From assembly GCF_009937995.1 (NCBI RefSeq), contig NZ_AP021881.1, positions 1,860,001 through 1,924,000 on the forward strand: a stretch of DNA of 64,000 nt, written 5' to 3'. How positions within the stretch are numbered: position 1 is the stretch's first letter; each line of letters begins with the position of its first letter. This stretch comes from Sulfuriferula nivalis (GTDB taxonomy: Bacteria > Pseudomonadota > Gammaproteobacteria > Burkholderiales > Sulfuriferulaceae). This document shows, piece after piece, positions 57,312 through 64,000 of this stretch. The position numbers were made by a program, and so were the translations under genes. The notes under the pieces are model-generated. The model did no database searches. It had not been told where the DNA came from and was given only the letters and a program-made list of their open reading frames with translations.

Positions 57312-57905
57312 TTGACCACAACAACACCGCAACTTGTACTTGCATCAACCTCGCCTTATCGACGAGAGTTACTGGCAAAACTACAAGTTGCGTTTGTTGT
57401 TGCCAATCCTAATGTAGATGAAACGCCTCTAGCTAACGAAACACCTGAAAACACTTCGCTCCGCTTGGCAGAACTTAAAGCCAAGGCTGTTGCAGCTGAC
57501 TTCCCCAATGCACTGATCATAGGCTCGGACCAAGTTGCCACCTTAAATGGTAACCATATAGGCAAACCGGGTAATCACGAAAACGCAGTTAAACAGCTAC
57601 AAATGATGCGTGGCAACTCCATCATTTTTCATACAGCGTTAAGTCTTTATAACAGCGAAACAGGCAATCTCCAATCACGCATCGTTCCCACTACAGTCAC
57701 AATACGCAATCTCAGTGATGCCCAGATAGAAAGCTACCTGATCAAGGAGCAGCCATATCAGTGTGCAGGCAGCGCAAAATCAGAAGCCATGGGAATAGCC
57801 ATCATGGAAAAGATGGAAGGCACAGACCCTAATGCGCTTATTGGCTTGCCGTTAATTGCATTAACTCAAATGCTGATGAATGAAGGCTGGGATGTGCTGC
57901 TCTAA
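57312..57905 (+). CDS. Maf/YceF-type nucleoside triphosphate pyrophosphatase
   Basis: 197 aa. Housekeeping hydrolase of non-canonical or modified nucleotides. The YceF-branch signature [15 protein letters not shown] opens the protein, followed by [20 protein letters not shown] and the acidic [17 protein letters not shown]. This branch is thought to prefer 7-methyl-GTP. The only plausible start is TTG at 57312, five bases after the pycB stop, so it shares that operon. In other genomes yceF often neighbours yceD; here it lies nearby but on the other strand. Confidence 0.88.
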   Translation: MTTTTPQLVLASTSPYRRELLAKLQVAFVVANPNVDETPLANETPENTSLRLAELKAKAVAADFPNALIIGSDQVATLNGNHIGKPGNHENAVKQLQMMRGNSIIFHTALSLYNSETGNLQSRIVPTTVTIRNLSDAQIESYLIKEQPYQCAGSAKSEAMGIAIMEKMEGTDPNALIGLPLIALTQMLMNEGWDVLL

Positions 57906-57922
57906 CACTATCCCAAACGCTC

Positions 57923-59824
57923 TTAAATCCTAGCTTCTAACGCTTCCCAACGCACCAACATTTCTTCCAGTTGAATATTCAATGCCGCTAGCTGAGCTTG
58001 CAATGCTGACGCCTCTGATTTCTGGTTTGCATACAGGTTAGGATCTGCAAGGCAGGCGGTAATACGCTCTTGCTCAATTTCCAGCATTTCAATCTGCATA
58101 GGCAACGCTGCCAGATCCTGCTGTTCTTTCCAACTTAATTTGGATTTAACTGGCGCAACCTTAACAGTTTTTTCAGTTGTTGCTGCCAACTTGGGTGCGG
58201 ATTGATTAGCTACGGCGACAGGCTTGGAACGTTGCATCACCCAGTCTTCATAGCCACCTGCATATTCACGCAATACGCCATTGCCTTCGAAAGCAATAAC
58301 CTGAGTCACCACATTATCGAGGAAAGTACGATCATGTGAGACCAGCAATACCGTACCGGGATAATCCTGTAACAACGACTCTAACAATTCCAGCGTGTCG
58401 ATATCCAGATCATTCGTCGGCTCATCCAGTACCAGAATATTTGCAGGCCGAGTAAACAACCGTGCCAGCAACAAACGGTTACGCTCACCACCTGATAACG
58501 ATTTAACAGGAGAACGGGCACGCTCAGGTGCAAACAGGAAGTCTTCTAAATAGCTGATTACGTGTTTGCGCTCACCGCCGATTTCGACGTAATCACCACC
58601 TTGACTGATAGTGTAAGCTACGGTGGCTTCATCATCTAGCTGCGCACGGAACTGATCGAAATAGGCCACTGAAAGCTTGGTTCCTAATTTCACCTCGCCA
58701 CTATCTGGCTCAATCTCTCCAAGTATCAATTTTATCAGCGTTGTTTTACCGATCCCGTTTGCGCCGACCAGGCCGACTTTATCACCACGCTGTATCACCC
58801 CAGAGAAATTATCAATCAGCAAACGTCCACCATAAGATTTGCTGACATTTTCCAACTCGGCAACGCGTTTACCTGATTTCTCACCGCTGTCCACATTGAG
58901 ACTCACTTGTCCTAGGTGATTGCGACGCTCACTACGCGTCACCCGCAACTGTTCCAAACGGCGAACACGGCCTTCATTACGCGTACGTCGCGCTTGTATG
59001 CCTTTACGTATCCACACCTCTTCTTGCGCAAGAAACTTGTCAAACTTCGCCTGCTCTACCGCTTCTATGGCCAGCTGATCTGCTTTTAAACGCTGATAAT
59101 CAGAGAAATTACCCTCAAACGTACGCAACTTGCCGCGATCTAATTCCACAATTTGCTGTGAAACATTATCCAGAAAGCGCCTATCGTGGGTAATAACCAC
59201 AACGCTGCCTGTAAACGTGCGTATCAGATCTTCCAGCCACTCTATCGAGCTTAAATCCAAATGGTTAGTTGGCTCATCCAGCAAGAGCAAATCAGGCTCG
59301 GCCACCAATGCTCGCGCCAATGCAACTCGTTTTTTCAGTCCACCTGATAGTGTCCCTACCAACGTATCTTCTGGCAAATTAAGTTTGGTCAGCGCAGTTT
59401 CTACACGCGCCTGCAGACTCCAGCCATCCCTCGCTTCCAATGCTGTCTGCAAGCTTTGCATTTGCGCCATCAGCGCATCAAAATCAGCATCGACCTCACC
59501 CATTTTATGGGTGACGGTATGGTAATCCAGCAATAACTGACTTACATCTCCCAAGCCTTGCGCCACCGCTTCATAAACAGTATGTTCGGGATCCAGCACA
59601 GGCTCCTGAGGAACATAACCCAGCTTCATACCAGGTTGCCGCCACACCACACCATCGTCAGGTGGCGTATCACCTACTAACACTTTTAATAAACTGGACT
59701 TACCCGCGCCATTACGACCGATTAATCCTATGCGCACGCCAGGCTCTATCACCCAACTTGCGCGATCCAACAATGCAAAATGTCCAAACGCCAACGAAGC
59801 GTTATCAATAGTTAATAATGGCAT
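57923..59824 (-). CDS. uup: ABC-F ATPase (Uup-like)
   Basis: 633 aa, no membrane domain. Two ABC cassettes: Walker A GRNGAGKSS with signature LSGGLKKRVALARAL, and GANGIGKTT with LSGGERNRLLLARLF. Each has a DEPTNHLD/DEPTNDLD Walker B. The inter-domain linker is charged (QARRTRNEGRVRRLEQLR) and the C-terminal ~80 residues form a coiled coil (LPMQIEMLEIEQERITACL), as in Uup. Uup-type ABC-F proteins act on ribosomes or branched DNA intermediates. Closely related EttA/YheS branches lack this long C-terminus. Confidence 0.9.
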   Translation of the reverse strand: MPLLTIDNASLAFGHFALLDRASWVIEPGVRIGLIGRNGAGKSSLLKVLVGDTPPDDGVVWRQPGMKLGYVPQEPVLDPEHTVYEAVAQGLGDVSQLLLDYHTVTHKMGEVDADFDALMAQMQSLQTALEARDGWSLQARVETALTKLNLPEDTLVGTLSGGLKKRVALARALVAEPDLLLLDEPTNHLDLSSIEWLEDLIRTFTGSVVVITHDRRFLDNVSQQIVELDRGKLRTFEGNFSDYQRLKADQLAIEAVEQAKFDKFLAQEEVWIRKGIQARRTRNEGRVRRLEQLRVTRSERRNHLGQVSLNVDSGEKSGKRVAELENVSKSYGGRLLIDNFSGVIQRGDKVGLVGANGIGKTTLIKLILGEIEPDSGEVKLGTKLSVAYFDQFRAQLDDEATVAYTISQGGDYVEIGGERKHVISYLEDFLFAPERARSPVKSLSGGERNRLLLARLFTRPANILVLDEPTNDLDIDTLELLESLLQDYPGTVLLVSHDRTFLDNVVTQVIAFEGNGVLREYAGGYEDWVMQRSKPVAVANQSAPKLAATTEKTVKVAPVKSKLSWKEQQDLAALPMQIEMLEIEQERITACLADPNLYANQKSEASALQAQLAALNIQLEEMLVRWEALEARI

Positions 59825-59856
59825 AGCTCTCTTTTACCTTAAAATCACTGGGTCTA

Positions 59857-60306
59857 TTATTGAGTCAACAGTTGCTCAACACCCTTATTTGCCAACTCAT
59901 CAGCACGCTCATTACCAGCATGCCCTGCGTGACCTTTAACCCAAATCCATTGCACCTCATGCTGACTGGCTAATGCATCCAGACGTTGCCATAAATCTAC
60001 ATTTTTAACTGGCTTATTATCACTAGTCCGCCAATTACGCTTCTTCCAATTTGCCAGCCATTCATTTATGCCTTTAAGTACATACTGCGAATCCGCATAG
60101 ACCAATACCCGACTGGCCTGTTTCAAAGTCTGCAATGCCTCAATAACTGCCATCAATTCCATGCGATTATTCGTCGTCAACACTTCACCACCAAAGATTT
60201 CCTTGGTGTAATTACCACTTACCAACAGCGCGCCCCAACCGCCTACACCGGGATTACCCTTACATGCCCCATCGGTATAAATTATTATTTCTTTTAACTC
60301 ACTCAT
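59857..60306 (-). CDS. rnhA: Ribonuclease HI
   Basis: 149 aa. Cleaves RNA in RNA-DNA hybrids. The metal-binding carboxylates are in [16 protein letters not shown] (D near residue 10), [10 protein letters not shown] (E near 48), [11 protein letters not shown] (D near 70) and the final Asp in [10 protein letters not shown]. His is in [17 protein letters not shown] at 60306; the open frame to 60351 lies inside the overlapping methyltransferase gene. Overlap of eight bases with that gene suggests co-translation; rnhA next to a methyltransferase and gloB is common in proteobacteria. Confidence 0.95.
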   Translation of the reverse strand: MSELKEIIIYTDGACKGNPGVGGWGALLVSGNYTKEIFGGEVLTTNNRMELMAVIEALQTLKQASRVLVYADSQYVLKGINEWLANWKKRNWRTSDNKPVKNVDLWQRLDALASQHEVQWIWVKGHAGHAGNERADELANKGVEQLLTQ

Positions 60307-61015
60307 CACAACTTTCACTTTGCATACTTCGATTTGCCGGGCGCAATGCACCTGCTACTTGGGCAGAATTCTTCCAGCGAGGCATAATTAACCGCATACT
60401 ATGCACACGTTTTACCGCATGAATAAAATACACACCCCCACCCTTTGCCCACCACCTGTCACCCGCCAACTCCATGAAATCAAAACGTTGCATCAAACTG
60501 GCATTGTGCAAAGGTGGCGCATAACAGCACATACGCCCTGTCACCACATCACAATTCAGCAGTGCCAACCAATCTTTCAAACGAGTCAGATTTATAAAAT
60601 CACCAGTCCACGGATAAGTATGCGCATTACGCAGCATCCAACGATACATTCCCCACAAACTTCTGGGATTAAAACCGCTAATCAACAAATTCCCTTCGGG
60701 AATAAGCACCCGCTCCGCTTCACGCAAAATTTGATGGGGATAATCAGAAAATTCCAATACGTGGGGCAAAACAAGTAAATCGATAGATTGTGTTGCAAAT
60801 GGCAGATGCATGGGATCAACCAACACATGCGCATGTTCAGAATAAGCCTGAAAACGATGTGCAATGCGACTATTCCGCAATAAATCCCATTGTGGGTTAC
60901 CCACTTGCACTGCGTTGAAACCAAATAAATCAGCGACAGCGTCATCAAAATACGCTAATTCACGTTGATAAAGATATTGCCCTAACGGGGTTTGCGTCCA
61001 CTCAGCAAAAGTCAT
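60299..61015 (-). CDS. SAM-dependent methyltransferase (type 11 family)
   Basis: 238 aa class I methyltransferase-like protein found next to rnhA and gloB in many proteobacteria. The SAM-fold centre is [46 protein letters not shown], seen near residues 62-108 as the motif II/III region. The classic glycine motif I is not present; the N-terminal half ([17 protein letters not shown]) replaces it. Whether SAM is bound is therefore uncertain. C-terminus is basic and variable. Confidence 0.8.
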   Translation of the reverse strand: MTFAEWTQTPLGQYLYQRELAYFDDAVADLFGFNAVQVGNPQWDLLRNSRIAHRFQAYSEHAHVLVDPMHLPFATQSIDLLVLPHVLEFSDYPHQILREAERVLIPEGNLLISGFNPRSLWGMYRWMLRNAHTYPWTGDFINLTRLKDWLALLNCDVVTGRMCCYAPPLHNASLMQRFDFMELAGDRWWAKGGGVYFIHAVKRVHSMRLIMPRWKNSAQVAGALRPANRSMQSESCDE

Positions 61016-61067
61016 ATCAGCACTGTCTAACCCTAAACACGCAAGCCGCTATGTTATCATAATCATC

Positions 61068-61835
61068 ATGGATACCCATTTACATATACATCCCATTCCC
61101 GCATTTAAGGATAACTATATTTGGATTATCCATAACAACCAGCATGCCATCGTTGTTGACCCCGGCGATGCTGCTGTTGTGCTGGCATACTTAATCAAGC
61201 ATCAGCTCAATTTAACAGCCATACTCATCACCCATCATCATCATGACCACATCGGTGGTATCGCCAAGCTTGTAGATACGTATGCAGTTCCAGTGTACGG
61301 ACCTGCTCTGGAAAATATTCCTCACCGCACACATGCGCTACGAGAAGGTGACATAGTTCATATTGCATCTTTAAATTTAAATTTAAAAACATTAGATATC
61401 CCGGGGCACACTGCTGGGCACATTGCCTACTATGGTGCGAACAGTGTTTTTTGTGGTGACACATTATTCGGCTGTGGTTGTGGTCGATTATTCGAAGGCA
61501 CACCCGCTCAAATGCTCGCGTCACTAAGCAAGCTCGCCCAACTTCCAGCAGACACTGCTGTCTATTGCGCCCATGAATATACACTGAGCGGCATAAATTT
61601 TGCGCTTACACTAGAATCCGAAAATGTAGCATTACAGCAACGTTTACAGCACGACCAGGCCTTACGCGATCAAGACTTACCTACACTACCCTCTACGCTG
61701 GCTATAGAAAAAGCCACAAACCCATTTTTACGCTGCCACTTGCCCAGCATTCAAATCAGGATGGGGTTTGCCATAAACGCTGATAATACCTTGGCAACAT
61801 TCACAGCTGTAAGAACCCTTAAAGACAATTCCTGA
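61068..61835 (+). CDS. gloB: Hydroxyacylglutathione hydrolase (glyoxalase II)
   Basis: 255 aa metallo-beta-lactamase-fold enzyme that hydrolyses S-D-lactoylglutathione. The metal motif is THHHHDHIGG (near residue 52). Further ligands are His in IPGHTAGHIAYYG (near 110), Asp in FCGDTLFGCGCGRLFEGT and His in VYCAHEYTLSGINFAL. The C-terminal glutathione-binding part (NPFLRC) is present. Divergent from the methyltransferase/rnhA pair across about 50 bases. Confidence 0.95.
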   Translation: MDTHLHIHPIPAFKDNYIWIIHNNQHAIVVDPGDAAVVLAYLIKHQLNLTAILITHHHHDHIGGIAKLVDTYAVPVYGPALENIPHRTHALREGDIVHIASLNLNLKTLDIPGHTAGHIAYYGANSVFCGDTLFGCGCGRLFEGTPAQMLASLSKLAQLPADTAVYCAHEYTLSGINFALTLESENVALQQRLQHDQALRDQDLPTLPSTLAIEKATNPFLRCHLPSIQIRMGFAINADNTLATFTAVRTLKDNS

Positions 61836-61879
61836 CCACTTACCTTGCCCGTCACCCACAATTCCAGTATCATCCACTG

Positions 61880-63556
61880 ATGATTAAATCGCGAGACTTA
61901 ACGCTAATCACTCAACTTCTGCTGTTACTGTATTTGAGCTTTCCAAGCATCAGCCTTGCCGACACCCCAGTTGTAAAATTAGCAGACAAAACCACTTACA
62001 TTAGCAACGCTCCTGACACTGGCATCAGTGCGCCACAAGAAAACACTGCGGACTTATGGGATAGAATACGCTCAGGCTTTGGCATGGATACTATGGACAG
62101 CCCACTGGTCCAAGCCCACATTAACTGGTATGCACAACGCCCAGACTATGTCCGCAGAACCGTGGAACGTAGTCGCCGCTACCTCTACCATATACTCGGT
62201 GAAGTTGAAAAACGCGGCATGCCTACCGAAATAGCGCTGCTACCCATGGTAGAAAGCGCATTTAACCCCATGGCCTATTCACCTAGCCACGCCTCTGGCA
62301 TCTGGCAATTTATTCCCTCTACCGGCAAAGACTTTGGCCTAAAACAAAACGGCTGGTACGATGGTAGACGTGACATTATTGCTGCTACTGATGCCGCTCT
62401 CGACTACTTAAGTAAACTTCACGACGAATTTGGCACGTGGGAACTCGCCCTCGCCGCCTATAATTGTGGCGAAGGATGCGTAACCAGAGCAATAGCCAAA
62501 AATCAGGCGCAAGGCTTACCAACTGATTACCTTAGCTTAAATTTACCGATGGAAACAAGGCACTATGTGCCAAAATTACTTGCGGTTAAACAAATCATCG
62601 CAGACCCAGCAAGTGTAGGTATCAACCTCGACAGCATTCCTGATCAGGCATACTTCACCACGGTAATGCTCAACAAATCAATTGATGTCAGTCTGGCTGC
62701 CAAGCTTGCCAACATGCCTGTAAACGAGTTCATATCATTGAACCCTGCATTCAACAAACCCGTTGTACGTTCAGATACGCCAACTCAGTTACTGCTGCCC
62801 GTTGATAAAGCCGATACATTTTCCAATAATTTACAAAACTATGACAAGCCATTGGTTAGCTGGCAAGCCTACTCAGCCAAAATCGGTGAACGCATAGGCA
62901 CTATCGCGAAAAAATTCAATGTCAGCGTAGCCTGGCTTAAAGAACACAATCCAATTCAGCTTAGTAAAAAAGGCAAACTAACCAGCGAGCACATGCTTAT
63001 CGTGCCACTCGCCAGCACAGGCACGACAGACAAATCACTTGCCACCATGCCTATAGAAAAAATGGCTATTGCAGACACGACATCAACCAAAACCAGCATC
63101 AAAGATACACCTGCAATTGATACTCGTAGCAAATCAACAGAAAAGTCCACACCCCAAACTATCAAAGTGCAAAAGGGTGACACCTTATACAATCTGGCAA
63201 CACGCTATCACGTTAGCACTCAAGATTTAGAACAATGGAATAATATTAAACATCACCAGTTAAAAATTGGCCAGGAACTAACTATCAGCGAAGCTAAACT
63301 ACCACTTGCTGCAAATGATAAAAAAGTCAGTAAAGATGAAAAGGTGGCTGAGACCACTCGTCACAAACATGGCGACAAAACAACCAAAGAAACCAAGACA
63401 GAAAGCAGCAAAAAGAAGGTAAATAACAAGAAAGACACAGCGGCTAAAATTAAACACAACTCAAAAACGAGTGTCACAAAAAAAGTAACCGTTGAGAAAT
63501 CAACTAAAATACCGGCCGAAAAGCCCAAGAGAAAATCCAAACACGAAGCAAAATAA
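61880..63556 (+). CDS. mltD: Membrane-bound lytic murein transglycosylase D
   Basis: 558 aa. A signal peptide ([18 protein letters not shown]) is followed by the SLT catalytic domain with the glutamate in ALLPMVESAFNPMAYSPSHA and the signature ASGIWQFIPSTGKDFGL; AAYNCGEGCV completes it. LysM repeats for glycan binding lie near residues 330-372 and 421-466 (IKVQKGDTLYNLATRYHVST). A last segment of about 80 residues is extremely Lys/Thr/Ser-rich (KKVNNKKDTAAKIKHN) and probably disordered. The Cys expected for lipidation is not in the signal region, so it may be soluble periplasmic. Confidence 0.9.
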   Translation: MIKSRDLTLITQLLLLLYLSFPSISLADTPVVKLADKTTYISNAPDTGISAPQENTADLWDRIRSGFGMDTMDSPLVQAHINWYAQRPDYVRRTVERSRRYLYHILGEVEKRGMPTEIALLPMVESAFNPMAYSPSHASGIWQFIPSTGKDFGLKQNGWYDGRRDIIAATDAALDYLSKLHDEFGTWELALAAYNCGEGCVTRAIAKNQAQGLPTDYLSLNLPMETRHYVPKLLAVKQIIADPASVGINLDSIPDQAYFTTVMLNKSIDVSLAAKLANMPVNEFISLNPAFNKPVVRSDTPTQLLLPVDKADTFSNNLQNYDKPLVSWQAYSAKIGERIGTIAKKFNVSVAWLKEHNPIQLSKKGKLTSEHMLIVPLASTGTTDKSLATMPIEKMAIADTTSTKTSIKDTPAIDTRSKSTEKSTPQTIKVQKGDTLYNLATRYHVSTQDLEQWNNIKHHQLKIGQELTISEAKLPLAANDKKVSKDEKVAETTRHKHGDKTTKETKTESSKKKVNNKKDTAAKIKHNSKTSVTKKVTVEKSTKIPAEKPKRKSKHEAK

Positions 63557-63563
63557 GGTCGAT

Positions 63564-64000
63564 ATGCTATTTGAACACATCGTCGAGATTAATCACCCAA
63601 ACATACCCAGCAATCAGTGGTTGACACTAGATCAGCTTTGGCAGGGTCTAGTGCTTCGTGCAACCCATCCAAAATTATTTGTTCCACATCTAGACGAATG
63701 CCATGTCGGTGAAATAGACGATTACATCATCAGTCGTGAATTGCATTATGGCAAACTGATAATTCATGATCAGGTTACATTCACACCGCATCAGCACGTC
63801 CATTATGCGGTGCCTGCTCAAGGCGAAATTCCGGCCTCTCATTTACATATGCACATCGAGACACCGCAGGAAAACGTAATGATTGTTCGCTTTGTATATA
63901 ACGACCATCAACCAGAACCGGACAATCCAAGTGATGCCATGGTTAATGATTTTCGTCGTTCAGCTTATTTAGAATCGGATTTGGACATTATTCGCATCAT
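63564..64000 (+). CDS. DUF1857 (AtaL-like, SRPBCC fold) protein, 3' end outside window
   Basis: A frame open from ATG 63564 to the window edge (145 codons seen). The start MLFEHIVEINHPNIPSNQW, the block WQGLVLRATHPKLFVPHLD and the later LHMHIETPQENVMIVRF match the DUF1857/AtaL-like family of the Bet v1-like superfamily, which binds small hydrophobic ligands; function is unknown. It starts seven bases after the mltD stop with AAGG-like bases upstream. Partial. Confidence 0.8.
   Translation, partial: MLFEHIVEINHPNIPSNQWLTLDQLWQGLVLRATHPKLFVPHLDECHVGEIDDYIISRELHYGKLIIHDQVTFTPHQHVHYAVPAQGEIPASHLHMHIETPQENVMIVRFVYNDHQPEPDNPSDAMVNDFRRSAYLESDLDIIRI

Overview
The window looks like a chromosomal segment of a betaproteobacterium, most likely in or near the Nitrosomonadales. 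The evidence is the hopanoid/squalene genes hpnD-hpnE, the yceD-rpmF-plsX-fabHDG-acpP-fabF order, two-subunit pyruvate carboxylase genes, grpE-dnaK-dnaJ, and an N-type ATPase operon of the kind scattered by lateral transfer among beta- and gammaproteobacteria. This placement is inference from gene content; no rRNA or tRNA gene was seen that could fix the taxonomy.

Layout. (1) 1-2758: squalene synthesis (hpnD cut by the window edge, hpnE) and a short-chain dehydrogenase. (2) 2772-5544, minus: two thioredoxin-fold proteins, a TolC-family outer-membrane protein and a very small membrane-fusion protein in one overlapping operon. (3) 5589-8062: aspartate ammonia-lyase, a strong hairpin terminator, then a DUF302 / DUF1840 / 64-residue protein operon. 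(4) 8150-11893: a formyltransferase-fold protein, a TPR-glycosyltransferase, a charged periplasmic protein and a polyphosphate kinase 2. (5) 11928-18593, minus: a complete nine-gene N-ATPase operon, atpD-C-Q-R-B-E-F-A-G. (6) 18763-20958, minus: an AT-rich accessory block of small, mostly membrane proteins whose starts and stops overlap. At its head is the broken 3' end of a type I secretion ABC transporter gene. (7) 21112-28466: housekeeping and conserved genes (YqhA, a possible PilZ-type protein, YihY, WrbA, DUF2069, SerS, DUF1345) and an orphan TonB-like protein. (8) 28873-33715: a stress/metal accessory stretch with a chromate transporter, an outer-membrane barrel, a complete IS30-family element with 27-bp perfect inverted repeats, a 1-Cys peroxiredoxin and an encapsulated-ferritin-type protein without an encapsulin gene nearby. 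(9) 33978-40648: an orphan TRAP binding protein, glnS and grpE-dnaK-dnaJ behind a near-perfect sigma-32 promoter. (10) 40702-47861, minus: DUF1439 lipoprotein, EI24 protein, TatD, PilZ, HolB, Tmk, MltG, PabC, PabB. (11) 47920-53952, minus: fatty-acid biosynthesis with rpmF (L32) and yceD. (12) 54001-57905, plus: pyruvate carboxylase subunits and a Maf protein. (13) 57923-64000: ABC-F ATPase, RNase HI, methyltransferase, glyoxalase II, MltD and a partial DUF1857 gene.

Most of the window is core metabolism. The parts most likely to hide something undescribed are the overlapping small-membrane-protein operon at 18.7-21.0 kb, the thioredoxin/TolC/mini-adaptor operon at 2.8-5.5 kb, and the encapsulin-less ferritin next to the peroxiredoxin at 32.6-33.7 kb. 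No CRISPR array, tRNA, rRNA or riboswitch was recognised.
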